Shown: one piece after another, positions 1 through 6,350 of the stretch
Layout of the letters: each line of letters opens with the position of its first letter
Position numbering within the stretch: position 1 is the first letter of the stretch
Assembly (NCBI GenBank): GCA_002763035.1
Contig: PFDC01000108.1
Span: 385-20,710, forward strand
Reading direction: 5' to 3'
DNA: 20,326 nucleotides
Source of the DNA: Candidatus Pacearchaeota archaeon CG10_big_fil_rev_8_21_14_0_10_35_13
Lineage (GTDB): Archaea; Nanobdellota; Nanobdellia; Pacearchaeales; GW2011-AR1
Made by a program: the position numbers and the translations under genes
Notes under the pieces: model-generated
What the model was told of the DNA's origin: nothing
The model's database searches: none
What the model saw: the letters and a program-made list of their open reading frames with translations, nothing else

Positions 1-1
1 A

Positions 2-163
2 GAGAGGGCTGTAATGACTTCTTACTATCGTGATGGTCTTAATCTTAAAGAAACTGGTGCTGTCCTTGGACTTACTGACTCAAGAATTTCTCAGATTAAC
101 TTAAAAGTCTTAAAGGTGCTTAGACGTAAAGGGCGACTAAGGGGTTTGTTGAATGCAGGGTGA
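2..163 (+). CDS. C-terminal part of a sigma-70 region 4 (FliA/WhiG-like) protein
   Basis: This is an open frame running in from the left edge: 53 codons and then TGA. The residues read YYRDGLNLKETGAVLGL, then SRISQ, then a basic LKVLRRK tail. This is the helix-turn-helix of sigma-70 region 4; it resembles the C-terminus of bacterial FliA (remembered pattern YY-x-LNLKE-IGAVL, SRVSQ, LR). Region 4 binds the -35 element in bacteria. The N-terminal part is outside the window, so a full sigma factor (regions 2-3) cannot be told from a stand-alone region-4 HTH protein. Archaeal RNA polymerase uses TBP/TFB, and the genes here have TATA boxes, so the role is unclear. It may be a DNA-binding regulator or a transferred sigma factor. 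A 141-nt gap separates it from glmS. Confidence 0.7.
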   Translation, partial: ERAVMTSYYRDGLNLKETGAVLGLTDSRISQINLKVLKVLRRKGRLRGLLNAG

Positions 164-275
164 ATCTTTTAGGAAACTAAGTGTTAAGCGAAATAAAGAA
201 TAAGAAAATCTTCTTGTTGGGTGTGTGGTAAATTAAGATATCTTCCCCTTAACTTACTATTTTATCTTCATAATT

Positions 276-284
276 GTTAAATAC
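276..284 (+). promoter_or_regulatory. TATA box of glmS
   Basis: GTTAAATAC is centred about 25 bp upstream of the glmS ATG. At archaeal TATA-to-start spacing, transcription would begin at or next to the start codon, giving a leaderless mRNA. No Shine-Dalgarno sequence precedes the ATG, which agrees. Confidence 0.55.
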
Positions 285-304
285 CCTTATTATTTGTTCT
301 TTTC

Positions 305-2080
305 ATGTGTGGTGTTATTGGTTATTGGTGTCCTGAAGGTTTTGGTGAGGCTTTTTCTGTAATTGTTGATTCTTTGAAGAAGTTGGAGTATCGTGGTTAT
401 GATAGTTTTGGTATTGCTACTATTAATCGTAGTGTTCTTGGTGTTGTTAGGGCTGTTGGTAAGGTTAGTGATTCTAAGTGCTTGCCATTGGGTGGTAGTG
501 TTGGTATGGGTCATACTCGTTGGGCTACTCATGGTGGTGTTAGTGAGAAGAATTCTCATCCTCATCGTGATTGTAATAATCGTTTAGCGGTGGTTCATAA
601 TGGTATTATTGAGAACTTTCAGGAGTTAAGAATTGCTCTTGAACTCCGGGGTCATATTCTTCGTAGTGATACTGATACTGAGGTCTTGCCACATTTACTG
701 GAGGAAGCTCTTAATCTTGGTATGAGTATTAAGGATTCTGTTATTAGTGTTTCTAAAATGCTTAAGGGAAGAAATTCTTTTCTTGTTCTTGATTCCTTAA
801 CTAGTACTCTTATTGCTTCACGTAATGGTTCTCCATTAATCGTTGGTGTTAGTGATTCTTCTAATGAGGTATTCATTGCTTCTGATATTCCTGCGTTTCT
901 TCATAAGACTAACCAGGTTTATTATCTTGATGACGGGCAGGTAGTAATTCTTGATAAGATTCCAGAATTCTTTGACTTCACTGGTGTGAGTATTAATAAG
1001 CGTCTTATTACTATTCCTTGGAAGTCTGAGATGATTAGTAAGGGTGATTATGAGCATTTCATGATTAAGGAAATAATGGATCAGAAGGACTCATTAATCA
1101 GTGCTATTAATCAGAATCCTGAGGAGATTATGAGGGTTGCTGAAGAAATTAATAATTCTCATGGGGTTTTCTTTATTGGTTGTGGCACTGCTGCTAAGGT
1201 TTGTCATATTGCTGAGTATATCTTTTCTAAAGTCGCTGATAAGCATATTAATTTTGTTACTGCTTCTGAATTTGAGAATTATCGTCATTTCCTTCTCCCT
1301 GAAACTTTGGTAATTGCTGTTTCTCAGAGTGGTGAGACTGCTGATGTTCTTAATGCTTTGAGTGTTGCTAAGTCTAAGGGTTCTAAGATTATTTCTATAG
1401 TTAATTCTCCTACTTCTTCAATGGCTAGGATTTCTGATTATACTTTTCTTATTAATGCTGGTGTTGAGAAGGCTGTTGCTTCAACAAAAGCTACTACTTC
1501 ACAAATTGCTGTAGTCTCATTATTAGCTTATGCTTGTGCTGGTAAGCTTCGTGAGGGTGACCGTTTATTGGTAGAGCTTGCTGGTAAGGTTAATGACTTA
1601 TTGAATCCTCGTTATGAGGAACGTGTCAAAGCCCTCGCTGATAGGCTTAAGGATTCTGAGAATATTTTCATTATTGGTAGGGGTATTAATTATCCTCTAG
1701 CCCTTGAGTCTGCTATTAAGATTATGGAAGTTTCTTACATTCATGCTCAGGGTTTTGCTGGTGGTGAATTAAAGCATGGTCCTATAGCACTAATTACTCG
1801 TGGCACCCCAGTTATTGCTTTAGTTGCTGATGATGATAACGCTCAGGAGATTATTAGTAATGCTATGGAAGTTAAGTCTCGTGGTGCTTTAGTAATTGGT
1901 ATTTCTCCTGAGAATAATCCTGTTTTTGATTATTGGCTTAAAACTCCTAAGGTAAACACTGTTGGTTCTGCAATCGCTAACTTAATTCCAGTACAACTAT
2001 TGGCTTATCATCTAGGCATTGTTAAGGGTTTTAATGTTGATTATCCTCGTAACCTTGCTAAGAGTGTTACGGTTAAGTAA
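305..2080 (+). CDS. glmS: Glutamine--fructose-6-phosphate aminotransferase (isomerizing)
   Basis: The enzyme makes glucosamine-6-phosphate from fructose-6-phosphate and glutamine, the entry step to UDP-GlcNAc and surface glycans; it acts in the cytoplasm. It is 591 aa, near the usual 600-610. The protein begins M-C-G-V-I-G, so Cys2 is the N-terminal nucleophile and this start is certain. Glutaminase motifs follow: YRGYDSFG (29-36), HTRWATHG (70-77), NGIIEN (99-104) and SDTDTE (121-126). Two SIS sugar-isomerase domains follow: GCGTA at 292, SQSGET at 340-345, STKATT at 393-398, and ELKHGPIALI at 488-497 with the expected catalytic Glu488. The end, DYPRNLAKSVTV, is the family's C-terminal signature. 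The gene converges on rbcL with a 2-nt gap. No glmS ribozyme is visible in the 141-nt upstream gap. Confidence 0.97.
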   Translation: MCGVIGYWCPEGFGEAFSVIVDSLKKLEYRGYDSFGIATINRSVLGVVRAVGKVSDSKCLPLGGSVGMGHTRWATHGGVSEKNSHPHRDCNNRLAVVHNGIIENFQELRIALELRGHILRSDTDTEVLPHLLEEALNLGMSIKDSVISVSKMLKGRNSFLVLDSLTSTLIASRNGSPLIVGVSDSSNEVFIASDIPAFLHKTNQVYYLDDGQVVILDKIPEFFDFTGVSINKRLITIPWKSEMISKGDYEHFMIKEIMDQKDSLISAINQNPEEIMRVAEEINNSHGVFFIGCGTAAKVCHIAEYIFSKVADKHINFVTASEFENYRHFLLPETLVIAVSQSGETADVLNALSVAKSKGSKIISIVNSPTSSMARISDYTFLINAGVEKAVASTKATTSQIAVVSLLAYACAGKLREGDRLLVELAGKVNDLLNPRYEERVKALADRLKDSENIFIIGRGINYPLALESAIKIMEVSYIHAQGFAGGELKHGPIALITRGTPVIALVADDDNAQEIISNAMEVKSRGALVIGISPENNPVFDYWLKTPKVNTVGSAIANLIPVQLLAYHLGIVKGFNVDYPRNLAKSVTVK

Positions 2081-2082
2081 TC

Positions 2083-3600
2083 CTAACTCTTCTCGTTTTC
2101 TTCTGCTTCTTTTATGGGGTTCTTCTTTTTTGTGAAGAACTTTATTGCTTCTTCTAGTTCTTTATGGGTTTTTGCGTATTCTTCAATGCTTATTCCTTTC
2201 TTGTAAGCTTCGCATGATTGTACTAGTGCTGTGGCTCCTTTTTTTGTTCCTTTGGGGTGTGCGTGTACTCCTGCTCCCATTGTTGTAATAAAGTCTGTGT
2301 TTCCCATCACTTCAATGAATGGTTTTAGTAGTGTAGGGTTTAGTCCTCCTGAGATTATTGGGCAACATTTTTTCATACTTCTCCAGTTATCATCTTCTAG
2401 TGTTACGTGGTGTGCGTGGTCTTCCTTAACAATTCTTATTAGGTCTTCGTCATTTTCTGGTATTCTCCCCCATGATTGTTCGAAGAAGTGTCCCATTTCT
2501 TTAACTCCTAGGATGTTTTTTGCTGCTGTTACGTCTTCTTTTGGTGATCCCTGCATTTTTCCTACTCCTGCTGTTCCTGTATGTATTCCTGAAGCTCCTG
2601 CTAATCGTGCGAATTTTGATAGTACTAGTACTGAGAATCCTATGGGGTTTTCTGGTCGTGTGTAGGCTCCGTGTGATGCTCTGTGGAAGTGTATGAATAC
2701 TTCAGGGTATTTTCTCCGGAGTGTTTGTACTGCCATCCACCCTGCGGTTATTCCATCAATTAGGAATGCGTAACTTCCTTTCTCAAATCCTGCGTCTCTA
2801 ATCATCTCACACCTTTCAATCATAGTGTCATAGTCTGATGCTGATACGTTGAATGAGTGTACTTTCTTCTTTCCTGTTTCTCTTACTGCTTTGTCCATTG
2901 CTTCTTTTACGTATTTGACCATCTTATCATAAGGGCAGAAGTCTTGGTTTGCTTGTGGTTCGTCGTTCTTTACGAAGTCTCCTCCTCCAGTCCAGAAGTC
3001 GTAGCATACTTCTGCGTATTCTGATGATGTTAGTCCCATTTTTGGTTTAATGATTGTTCCGAGTATTGGTCTGTCATAAACTCCTAGGTACTTCCTCATA
3101 TCATCGATTGTGTAGCTTGGTCCGTCGTATTGTTCTAGCATTGTTGGTGGGAACCAGATGTCTAATAGTTTTAGTGCTCTTGCTTCTTTCATTCCTAAGA
3201 CGTTTCCTACTACGTATGTTATTATGTTCTGAATATTTCCTCCCCTATCAAATAGTCTCCATGGGTAAGCTACCCATACTAGGTTGTTCTTCAAGTCCAG
3301 CTTATACACTCTGGCATTCATCTCTTTTGAGAACTTTGTTTCTGTCTTCACCAAAAAATTCGTTCCTGTTGATGATTCTGCTGCCATTTCGCATGCTGCT
3401 TGTAGCATGTTATGTTTTACTCCTGGTATTAGGTGGAATACACATAGCATGTATTCTCCATTCTTAGGGTTTTTTAGTTTCAAGTCTACGTACCCTCTTT
3501 GTTTTTCATTAAGGCTCTTAATCATCTTACTAATCTCAGAGTTCTCCTTCTTGCTAATGTCCTTCTTCACTTTCTTCCTTATAATTTTTTTCTTCACCAT
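2083..3600 (-). CDS. rbcL: Ribulose-1,5-bisphosphate carboxylase large subunit, form II/III
   Basis: This 505-aa RuBisCO fixes CO2 onto ribulose-1,5-bisphosphate, giving two 3-phosphoglycerates. In archaea it usually salvages nucleoside ribose rather than running a Calvin cycle. Active-site residues are all present: Glu75 in ESSTGTN, Lys185 and Lys187 in TIIKPK, carbamylatable Lys211 with Asp213-Glu214 in GGDFVKNDE, His306 in HFHRASH, Lys348 in GKMQG and Ser417 in ISGG. Between Trp377 and Met409 it has about 29 residues more than form II enzymes. That matches the assembly-domain insertion of the Methanococcoides burtonii enzyme, which I recall as very similar throughout, so form II/III is favoured over plain form III. 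The N-terminus carries about 18 extra Lys-rich residues; Met26 is an alternative start. A weak TATA box lies about 34 bp upstream of the chosen ATG. Confidence 0.96.
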   Translation of the reverse strand: MVKKKIIRKKVKKDISKKENSEISKMIKSLNEKQRGYVDLKLKNPKNGEYMLCVFHLIPGVKHNMLQAACEMAAESSTGTNFLVKTETKFSKEMNARVYKLDLKNNLVWVAYPWRLFDRGGNIQNIITYVVGNVLGMKEARALKLLDIWFPPTMLEQYDGPSYTIDDMRKYLGVYDRPILGTIIKPKMGLTSSEYAEVCYDFWTGGGDFVKNDEPQANQDFCPYDKMVKYVKEAMDKAVRETGKKKVHSFNVSASDYDTMIERCEMIRDAGFEKGSYAFLIDGITAGWMAVQTLRRKYPEVFIHFHRASHGAYTRPENPIGFSVLVLSKFARLAGASGIHTGTAGVGKMQGSPKEDVTAAKNILGVKEMGHFFEQSWGRIPENDEDLIRIVKEDHAHHVTLEDDNWRSMKKCCPIISGGLNPTLLKPFIEVMGNTDFITTMGAGVHAHPKGTKKGATALVQSCEAYKKGISIEEYAKTHKELEEAIKFFTKKKNPIKEAEENEKS

Positions 3601-3628
3601 CTTTTATCTTTATTATTAACACCCCTTC

Positions 3629-3639
3629 TTTTTTAAACT
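3629..3639 (-). promoter_or_regulatory. TATA box and BRE-like tract of rbcL
   Basis: On the minus strand GTTTAAAAAAG is centred about 34 bp upstream of the rbcL ATG, preceded by the purine-rich AAGGAAA typical of a TFB-recognition element. It predicts a start near 3609 and a leader of roughly 9 nt. The left end of the MITE-like element lies just upstream. Confidence 0.5.
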
Positions 3640-3651
3640 TTCCTTAGAACG

Positions 3652-3771
3652 CGCTTTGTTTAAGAAGTGGTTGAATAATCCTACTACCTAAACAGTTAGA
3701 CTAAATAACAATACCAATAATGCGTAACTGACGACTACTTATTAAACAAACTATAGTTATTCAACAAAGCT
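3652..3771. mobile_element. MITE-like element, IS903-type ends, with 9-bp flanking repeats
   Basis: A 120-bp non-coding segment is flanked by a perfect 9-bp direct repeat CTTAGAACG (3643-3651 and 3772-3780), the pattern of a target-site duplication. Starting one base inside each end there is an inverted repeat, GCTTTGTT (3653-3660) and AACAAAGC (3763-3770). The right end read inward continues as GCTTTGTTGAATAA. The left end has the same 14 nt split by 12 nt (GCTTTG, gap, TTGAATAA at 3671-3678). From memory, IS903-group IS5-family elements end in GGCTTTGTTGAATAAATC and make 9-bp duplications. Internally, 3655-3673 can pair with 3732-3750 (16 Watson-Crick, 2 G-U, 1 mismatch), and CAGTTA (3693-3698) with TAACTG (3725-3730). 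No transposase frame is inside, so it would be non-autonomous. A structured RNA is the alternative. Confidence 0.65.
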
Positions 3772-3837
3772 CTTAGAACGAGTGTTTTTGTCTATTCTCA
3801 GGTAATAAAAACTCCCCAGAAGACTTTAGAGTGAAAT

Positions 3838-3845
3838 AAAAAAAA
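3838..3845 (-). terminator. T-tract terminator of the Cys-rich protein gene
   Basis: An uninterrupted run of eight T on the minus strand, within a T-rich stretch, begins about 26 nt after the stop codon at 3871-3873. Archaeal intrinsic termination needs mainly such T-tracts; no GC-rich hairpin precedes it. Confidence 0.45.
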
Positions 3846-3870
3846 TAAGATAATAATTGGTTGTTCTTGC

Positions 3871-4704
3871 TTATATACATGCTCCGTTACTACAGCTTAG
3901 TGTGGCGTTTAGCAATGCGCAGTCAAGGTATGCTTGTTGCATTACTGTTCCAGAACAGGAGTATTCTACCATTCCCGTACTGTTGTTGGGATTAACACAG
4001 TAATCTGTGTTGCTGTAGCTTTGACCATCGTAGTATCCTGTTACTGTTCCATTGTTCCAATAGTTTGTTCCACCGTCACTATCATTGCATGAGTTTGCTG
4101 GTTGTGTTAAGCAGGTACCATTTGAGCAACCGTAAGTGCAGTTTTCTACTATTTGTGCTGTTGTTGTTGCTCCACAACTTCCTGTTGAGCAGAACTTGTC
4201 AGTATAGTCTTTGTAAATGTTTCCGTTCTGACAGTAATTGCTTCCGTAGCTGTCTGTTCCGCAAGAAACAGTAGTATTCTGTTCATAATTTCCCGAGCAA
4301 TAGTATTCTTTGACATTACCCGTATCAGCGCATAAGTCTGTGTTGCTATAAGCGTTGTTGTTTAGGAATCCACTGGTTGTTCCTTGAACGTTAGATACTT
4401 GTCCGTTGTCAGTGTCTGAACAACTATCTTGTACCCCACAGTCAGCACTGCATGTTTGACTCGTTTCTCCGCCCTCACATGTCCCATCTCCGCAGTTCGT
4501 TTCGTCTTTGTCTTTCTTACCTGAACATCCTGCATCTTTCATATCTGTGTATCCGTCTCCGTCATTATCAATTCGATCGTTGCATTCATAAAGACCTTTG
4601 TGTGAAGAATTCTTTCCTGCAGCCACCATACTCACTAATAGTGCTATGACAAGAACTACTAATGCTACTCCTGTGATGAGTGCTATTTTTCCTTTGTTAT
4701 TCAT
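3871..4704 (-). CDS. Membrane-anchored Cys-rich surface protein with DNDGDG motif and duplicated domain
   Basis: A 277-aa protein with one N-terminal membrane helix (about residues 7-29, after MNNKGK) and an otherwise extracellular, Cys- and Asn-rich body. In order: ECNDRIDNDGDGYTD (40-54), a Ca-binding-like Asp-rich loop ending in a Cys; CGDGTCEGGET with CSADC (72-90), a Cys module common in DPANN surface proteins; then two copies of one domain, from SCSDTDNG (about 94) and from SCNDSDGG (about 207). Both copies share the order C-x-D-x-D-x-G, G-T, YSNTD, C, V-x-E-Y, CSG. Many N-x-S/T sequons and paired Cys suggest a secreted, disulfide-bonded, possibly glycosylated fold. The function is unknown. 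A strong Shine-Dalgarno sequence fixes the start, and a TATA box gives it its own promoter. Confidence 0.8.
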   Translation of the reverse strand: MNNKGKIALITGVALVVLVIALLVSMVAAGKNSSHKGLYECNDRIDNDGDGYTDMKDAGCSGKKDKDETNCGDGTCEGGETSQTCSADCGVQDSCSDTDNGQVSNVQGTTSGFLNNNAYSNTDLCADTGNVKEYYCSGNYEQNTTVSCGTDSYGSNYCQNGNIYKDYTDKFCSTGSCGATTTAQIVENCTYGCSNGTCLTQPANSCNDSDGGTNYWNNGTVTGYYDGQSYSNTDYCVNPNNSTGMVEYSCSGTVMQQAYLDCALLNATLSCSNGACI

Positions 4705-4711
4705 TTATTTT

Positions 4712-4720
4712 ACCTCCTTA
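4712..4720 (-). promoter_or_regulatory. Strong Shine-Dalgarno of the Cys-rich protein gene
   Basis: TAAGGAGGT on the minus strand has AGGAGG ending 8 nt before the ATG at 4704, which settles the start. Unlike several neighbours this gene uses a leadered mRNA. Confidence 0.75.
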
Positions 4721-4748
4721 TGATTGATAATTGATTGAGTTAACAGAA

Positions 4749-4756
4749 CTATTTAA
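4749..4756 (-). promoter_or_regulatory. TATA box of the Cys-rich protein gene
   Basis: CTTAAATAG on the minus strand, in the gap after the cysS stop, lies about 30 bp before the Shine-Dalgarno sequence. It predicts a start near 4725 and a leader of about 20 nt. Confidence 0.45.
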
Positions 4757-4783
4757 GCTCATGCTCCCACTTGGCAATAACAA

Positions 4784-6202
4784 TTATTGATTGTATCTCT
4801 TAATTACTGTTCCTTCTTCACTATCTTCAATATTCCATCCTTCTTCTTTTATTTTCTCACGAATTTCATCAGCTTTCTTCCATTCTTTCATCTTTCTTGC
4901 TTCTTCTCTTTGCTCTGCCATTTTCTTAATCTTTTCAGGAATGATTACTTCATCAAATTCTGTTAGTTTTAGTCCTAGTACTTTATCATAATCTTTAATT
5001 AGTTCGTACTTTTCTGAGTCATTTAGCTCTTCTTCCTTCAATATCTTATTCATTATTCCTATGGCTTTTGGGATGTTTAAGTCATCGTTTATTGCTTTTA
5101 AGAATTCTTTTTTCCATCCTTCAATAACTTTTTCTCTCTTTGCAGTTCTCTTACCTCCTTCGGGTCCGTTACTAATTTCTCTTACTTTATTCTTTAGTTT
5201 CTTATAAGCATTAATTCCTGATTCAAGATTTTCTTTAGTATAGTCCATTGGTTTCTTGTAATGTGTTAGTAAGTAGTAGTATCTTATTCCTAGGGGTTCG
5301 TATCCTTCTTTTTTCATCTCAATAATCGTTTTTAGGCCTCCTTTACTCTTACTAACTTTCTCCCCTCCTACTCTTAAGAATCCATTATGCATCCATACTC
5401 TAACGACTTTCTTTCCGTTGTAGGCTTCGTCCTGTGCTATTTCGTTAGTGTGGTGTACTGGTATATGGTCTTGTCCTCCAGTGTGTATATCAATTACTTC
5501 TCCTAAATATTTTATTCCCATTACTGAACATTCAATATGCCATCCTGGGAATCCTACACTCCAAGGACTTTCCCATTCTTGTTGTCTTATTCCTTCTCTT
5601 TCTGAGAACTTCCATAGTGCGAAGTCTGTAGGATTCTTCTTTTCTTTCATAGTCACCCTATTTCCTGCTTTTATCTTTTCTATTTTTAGATTAGCGAGTT
5701 TTCCATAATCATCAATCTTGCTAGTATCGAAGTATATTCCGTCGCTGGTTTTGTAAGTAAATCCTTTTTTTTCCAGGACTTTTATGTATTCTATTATTTC
5801 TTTAATATTCTCTGTAGCTCTAGGCTTGTAGGTTGGTGGTATGATGTTTAGTAGTTCTTCCTGCAATTCAAAGTCCTTAATGTAATGTTCTGCTATTTCT
5901 TCTGCGGTTCTTCCTTCCCTCTTCACTGCTTTTTCCATCTTGTCTTCTCCTTCATCAGCATCGCTTGTTAGGTGTCCTACATCTGTATAATTCATTACTA
6001 GTTCTACTCCTAAACCGTTATACTCTAATACTCTTCTTAGAATGTCCCATGCGGTGTACGCTCTCATATTGCCTACGTGTTGGTACCAATAAACTGTTGG
6101 TCCACAACTATAAATTTTTACTCTTCCGTCCTTGTCTGATGGTTTAAATTCTTCTTTCTTACGAGTAAGGGTATTGTATAAGTATATTTTTTCTTTTATC
6201 AT
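4784..6202 (-). CDS. cysS: Cysteinyl-tRNA synthetase
   Basis: A class I synthetase that charges tRNA-Cys with cysteine in the cytoplasm; 472 aa is a normal length. The signature residues are in place: SCGPTVY (32-38), HVGN (42-45, the HIGH motif), WHIECSV (221-227), GGQDHIPVHHTNE (242-254) and KVSKS (282-286, the KMSKS motif). The zinc ligands would be Cys33, Cys225, His250 and Glu254, all present. The C-terminal helical anticodon-binding region is charged and ends at a normal point. The start is supported by AGGAGG at 6209-6214, 6 nt from the ATG. The gene follows the HEPN gene on the same strand. Its ribosome-binding site and first codons lie in an 80-bp tandem duplication that separates it from that gene. 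It probably belongs to the MNT-HEPN transcript. Confidence 0.97.
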   Translation of the reverse strand: MIKEKIYLYNTLTRKKEEFKPSDKDGRVKIYSCGPTVYWYQHVGNMRAYTAWDILRRVLEYNGLGVELVMNYTDVGHLTSDADEGEDKMEKAVKREGRTAEEIAEHYIKDFELQEELLNIIPPTYKPRATENIKEIIEYIKVLEKKGFTYKTSDGIYFDTSKIDDYGKLANLKIEKIKAGNRVTMKEKKNPTDFALWKFSEREGIRQQEWESPWSVGFPGWHIECSVMGIKYLGEVIDIHTGGQDHIPVHHTNEIAQDEAYNGKKVVRVWMHNGFLRVGGEKVSKSKGGLKTIIEMKKEGYEPLGIRYYYLLTHYKKPMDYTKENLESGINAYKKLKNKVREISNGPEGGKRTAKREKVIEGWKKEFLKAINDDLNIPKAIGIMNKILKEEELNDSEKYELIKDYDKVLGLKLTEFDEVIIPEKIKKMAEQREEARKMKEWKKADEIREKIKEEGWNIEDSEEGTVIKRYNQ

Positions 6203-6350
6203 CTTTTTCCTCCTAAACTTTCTCTTATTCTTTCTATTTCACTGTTTTTAATACTATTCATTAATATTTTTTCTTTTATCATCTTTTTCCTCCTAAACTT
6301 TCTCTTATTCTTTCTATTTCACTGTTTTTAATACTATTCATTAATATTTT
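6184..6350. repeat. 80-bp perfect tandem duplication at the HEPN/cysS junction
   Basis: Positions 6184-6270 and 6264-6350 are identical over 87 bp, so the period is 80 bp with about 2.1 copies. Each copy holds the last codons of the HEPN gene, an AGGAGG Shine-Dalgarno sequence, and the ATGATAAAAGAAAAAATA start of cysS. Perfect identity suggests a recent event. Confidence 0.95.
6199..6282 (-). pseudogene. 27-codon chimeric mini-ORF made by the tandem duplication
   Basis: The second copy of the cysS start (ATG at 6280-6282, with AGGAGG at 6289-6294) opens a 27-codon frame. It begins MIKEKI like CysRS and then runs into the duplicated HEPN C-terminus, ending ESLGGKR at a TGA at 6199-6201. It overlaps the HEPN stop as ATGA, and its own stop overlaps the true cysS ATG as ATGA. 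It is most likely a by-product, but it carries a good ribosome-binding site and could be translated, passing ribosomes on to cysS. Confidence 0.6.

Noticed and set aside
164..304. glmS ribozyme or riboswitch upstream of glmS
   Set aside because: The gap shows no conserved core, and a TATA box 25 bp before the ATG implies a leaderless transcript with no 5' UTR.
2231..2665. Long plus-strand frame antisense to rbcL, and similar antisense frames over cysS, purF and the surface genes
   Set aside because: They mirror conserved proteins on the other strand, have compositionally odd translations (Leu/Ser/Phe-rich), and lack start signals.
6184..6350. CRISPR-like repeats at 6184 and 9880
   Set aside because: Copies are directly adjacent with no spacers, only about two each, and one spans coding sequence. 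They are tandem duplications.
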